Shown here one piece after another: positions 63,408-64,000 of a stretch of 64,000 nt of DNA. Within the stretch, counting starts at the first letter, position 1. Each line of letters starts with the position of its first letter. The translations under genes were made by a program, and so were the position numbers. The notes under the pieces are model-generated. The model saw only the letters and a list, made by a program, of their open reading frames with translations. It ran no database searches and had not been told where the DNA came from. This stretch comes from VYFG01 sp965213885 (GTDB lineage: Bacteria > Pseudomonadota > Gammaproteobacteria > Arenicellales > Poriferihabitantaceae), in assembly GCA_965213885.1 (NCBI GenBank), contig OZ243919.1, positions 1,860,001 through 1,924,000 on the forward strand, given 5' to 3'.

Positions 63408-63583
63408 AAACGAAAACTCCTCACAAATCCGCCGGGCGAAAGACCGCCGGCTCGCGAACTGCTCCTGCGACAGGATCGCGATGATCCGGAAACGGGCCGC
63501 ATCGTCGTGAAGAGTGCGACTGATCTGGGACTGTGCCATGATAGAGTCAGTGTACAGTGCAGCATTCGCATTGTTTAGCCCTT

Positions 63584-64000
63584 TTATTGACTACCCGGTA
63601 GGGCTAAGGCGGACCGGAAGCGCCGCAATGCCTCCCCGCCGGAAATGGCTTCCCTCGCAAGGGCGGCGCCTTCCATCTGGTCACCGGCGATGCCGCAATG
63701 GGATAAGGCAATGGCGCCCGCATACACCAGGCTGTCGAACATCGGCCCCGGCGTTCCGGACAATGCATCGAGACCCAGTTGCAGCGCGTGCTCCGCCACC
63801 GGCGCAAGGACTTCCGTGTTGCCATATGTCGAGGCGGACAACCGCTCCGCAAACTGTGCCGGGACAGCGATGGCGCGCTCGGCCCTGTGAATTCCCAGAT
63901 CCTCCGGGGCAAGACGCGTCATCCGGGGCTCTCCCTGGCCCGTGAAGGCAAAGTAGCGGGACAGCTGGCTCAGCGACGGTATGCAACCGCCCTCCACTCC
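63584..64000 (-). CDS. Anthranilate phosphoribosyltransferase-like protein (C-terminal end, partial)
   Basis: The frame runs off the right edge, so only the last ~138 residues are seen. The segment GPMFDSLVYAGAIALSHCG followed by an acidic AREAISGGEALRRF end resembles the C-terminus of anthranilate phosphoribosyltransferase-fold (TrpD/TrpD2-like glycosyltransferase) proteins, where xDxLVYNGA..L helices recur. The active-site loops would be outside the window. Other trp genes are not seen, so a TrpD2-type or unrelated glycosyltransferase is possible. Confidence 0.55.
   Translation of the reverse strand, partial: GVEGGCIPSLSQLSRYFAFTGQGEPRMTRLAPEDLGIHRAERAIAVPAQFAERLSASTYGNTEVLAPVAEHALQLGLDALSGTPGPMFDSLVYAGAIALSHCGIAGDQMEGAALAREAISGGEALRRFRSALALPGSQ

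Overview
The window looks like a high-GC proteobacterial chromosome, most likely a marine or sulfur-associated gammaproteobacterium. This rests on the families present: a short LexA, a half-size CbiX, purE-purK order, a conserved GRYNDKF-type small protein, a secreted MNPxxY repeat protein, and TctABC and betaine transporters with many methylamine and aromatic catabolic genes. No 16S rRNA is present, so the placement is inference.

Region by region. 1-4 kb: end of a phytochelatin-synthase-like gene, then a leftward set of multicopper oxidase, flavodoxin-like protein, cytochrome c' and cytochrome b561. 4.1-14.4 kb: a quaternary-amine locus, with a betaine-type ABC transporter whose two permease domains are fused, a divergent metallo-beta-lactamase-fold hydrolase, a non-pyrrolysine MttB-family methyltransferase translationally coupled to a dimethylglycine-dehydrogenase-like flavoprotein, and a CitE-like lyase. 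14.8-20.7 kb: an agmatinase-family ureohydrolase, a frameshifted T5orf172/GIY-YIG gene, a PLP enzyme, lexA with a palindromic operator, purK-purE and tRNA-Pro(CGG). 20.7-28.8 kb: a TctABC transporter, a Crp/Fnr regulator, a cytosolic periplasmic-binding-fold protein, a methyltransferase and a DUF3604 protein.

29-33.1 kb holds mobile-element debris (a frameshifted DUF4338/DruA-like gene, a group II intron 3' remnant) around a sulfatase. 33.1-48 kb is the most interesting part, an island of visibly lower GC. It carries hpaD, hpaE, hpaG, hpaH and hpaI homologues of the homoprotocatechuate meta-cleavage pathway, a second TctABC transporter, a cytochrome P450, a GNAT protein, a MarR regulator, and a glutamine-synthetase-like ligase with a PuuD-like gamma-glutamyl hydrolase. 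A degenerate IS630 copy sits inside it. A repeated operator-like motif (TCGTTWGCAWCCAAACGAT) lies before five of its transcription units. I infer a coordinated pathway in which an aromatic amine is gamma-glutamylated, converted to 3,4-dihydroxyphenylacetate and cleaved to pyruvate and succinic semialdehyde. The amine substrate and the step making the catechol are not shown by the sequence.

48.7-60.6 kb: a penicillin-acylase-family hydrolase, a second fused-permease betaine-type ABC operon, an AbrB-family membrane protein, a trypsin-fold PDZ protein that has lost its catalytic residues, a membrane-anchored spermidine-synthase-like protein, a small conserved protein and CbiX. 60.7-64 kb: the MNPxxY repeat protein with a strong terminator, a HipBA-type module preceded by large palindromes, and the C-terminal end of an anthranilate-phosphoribosyltransferase-like protein.
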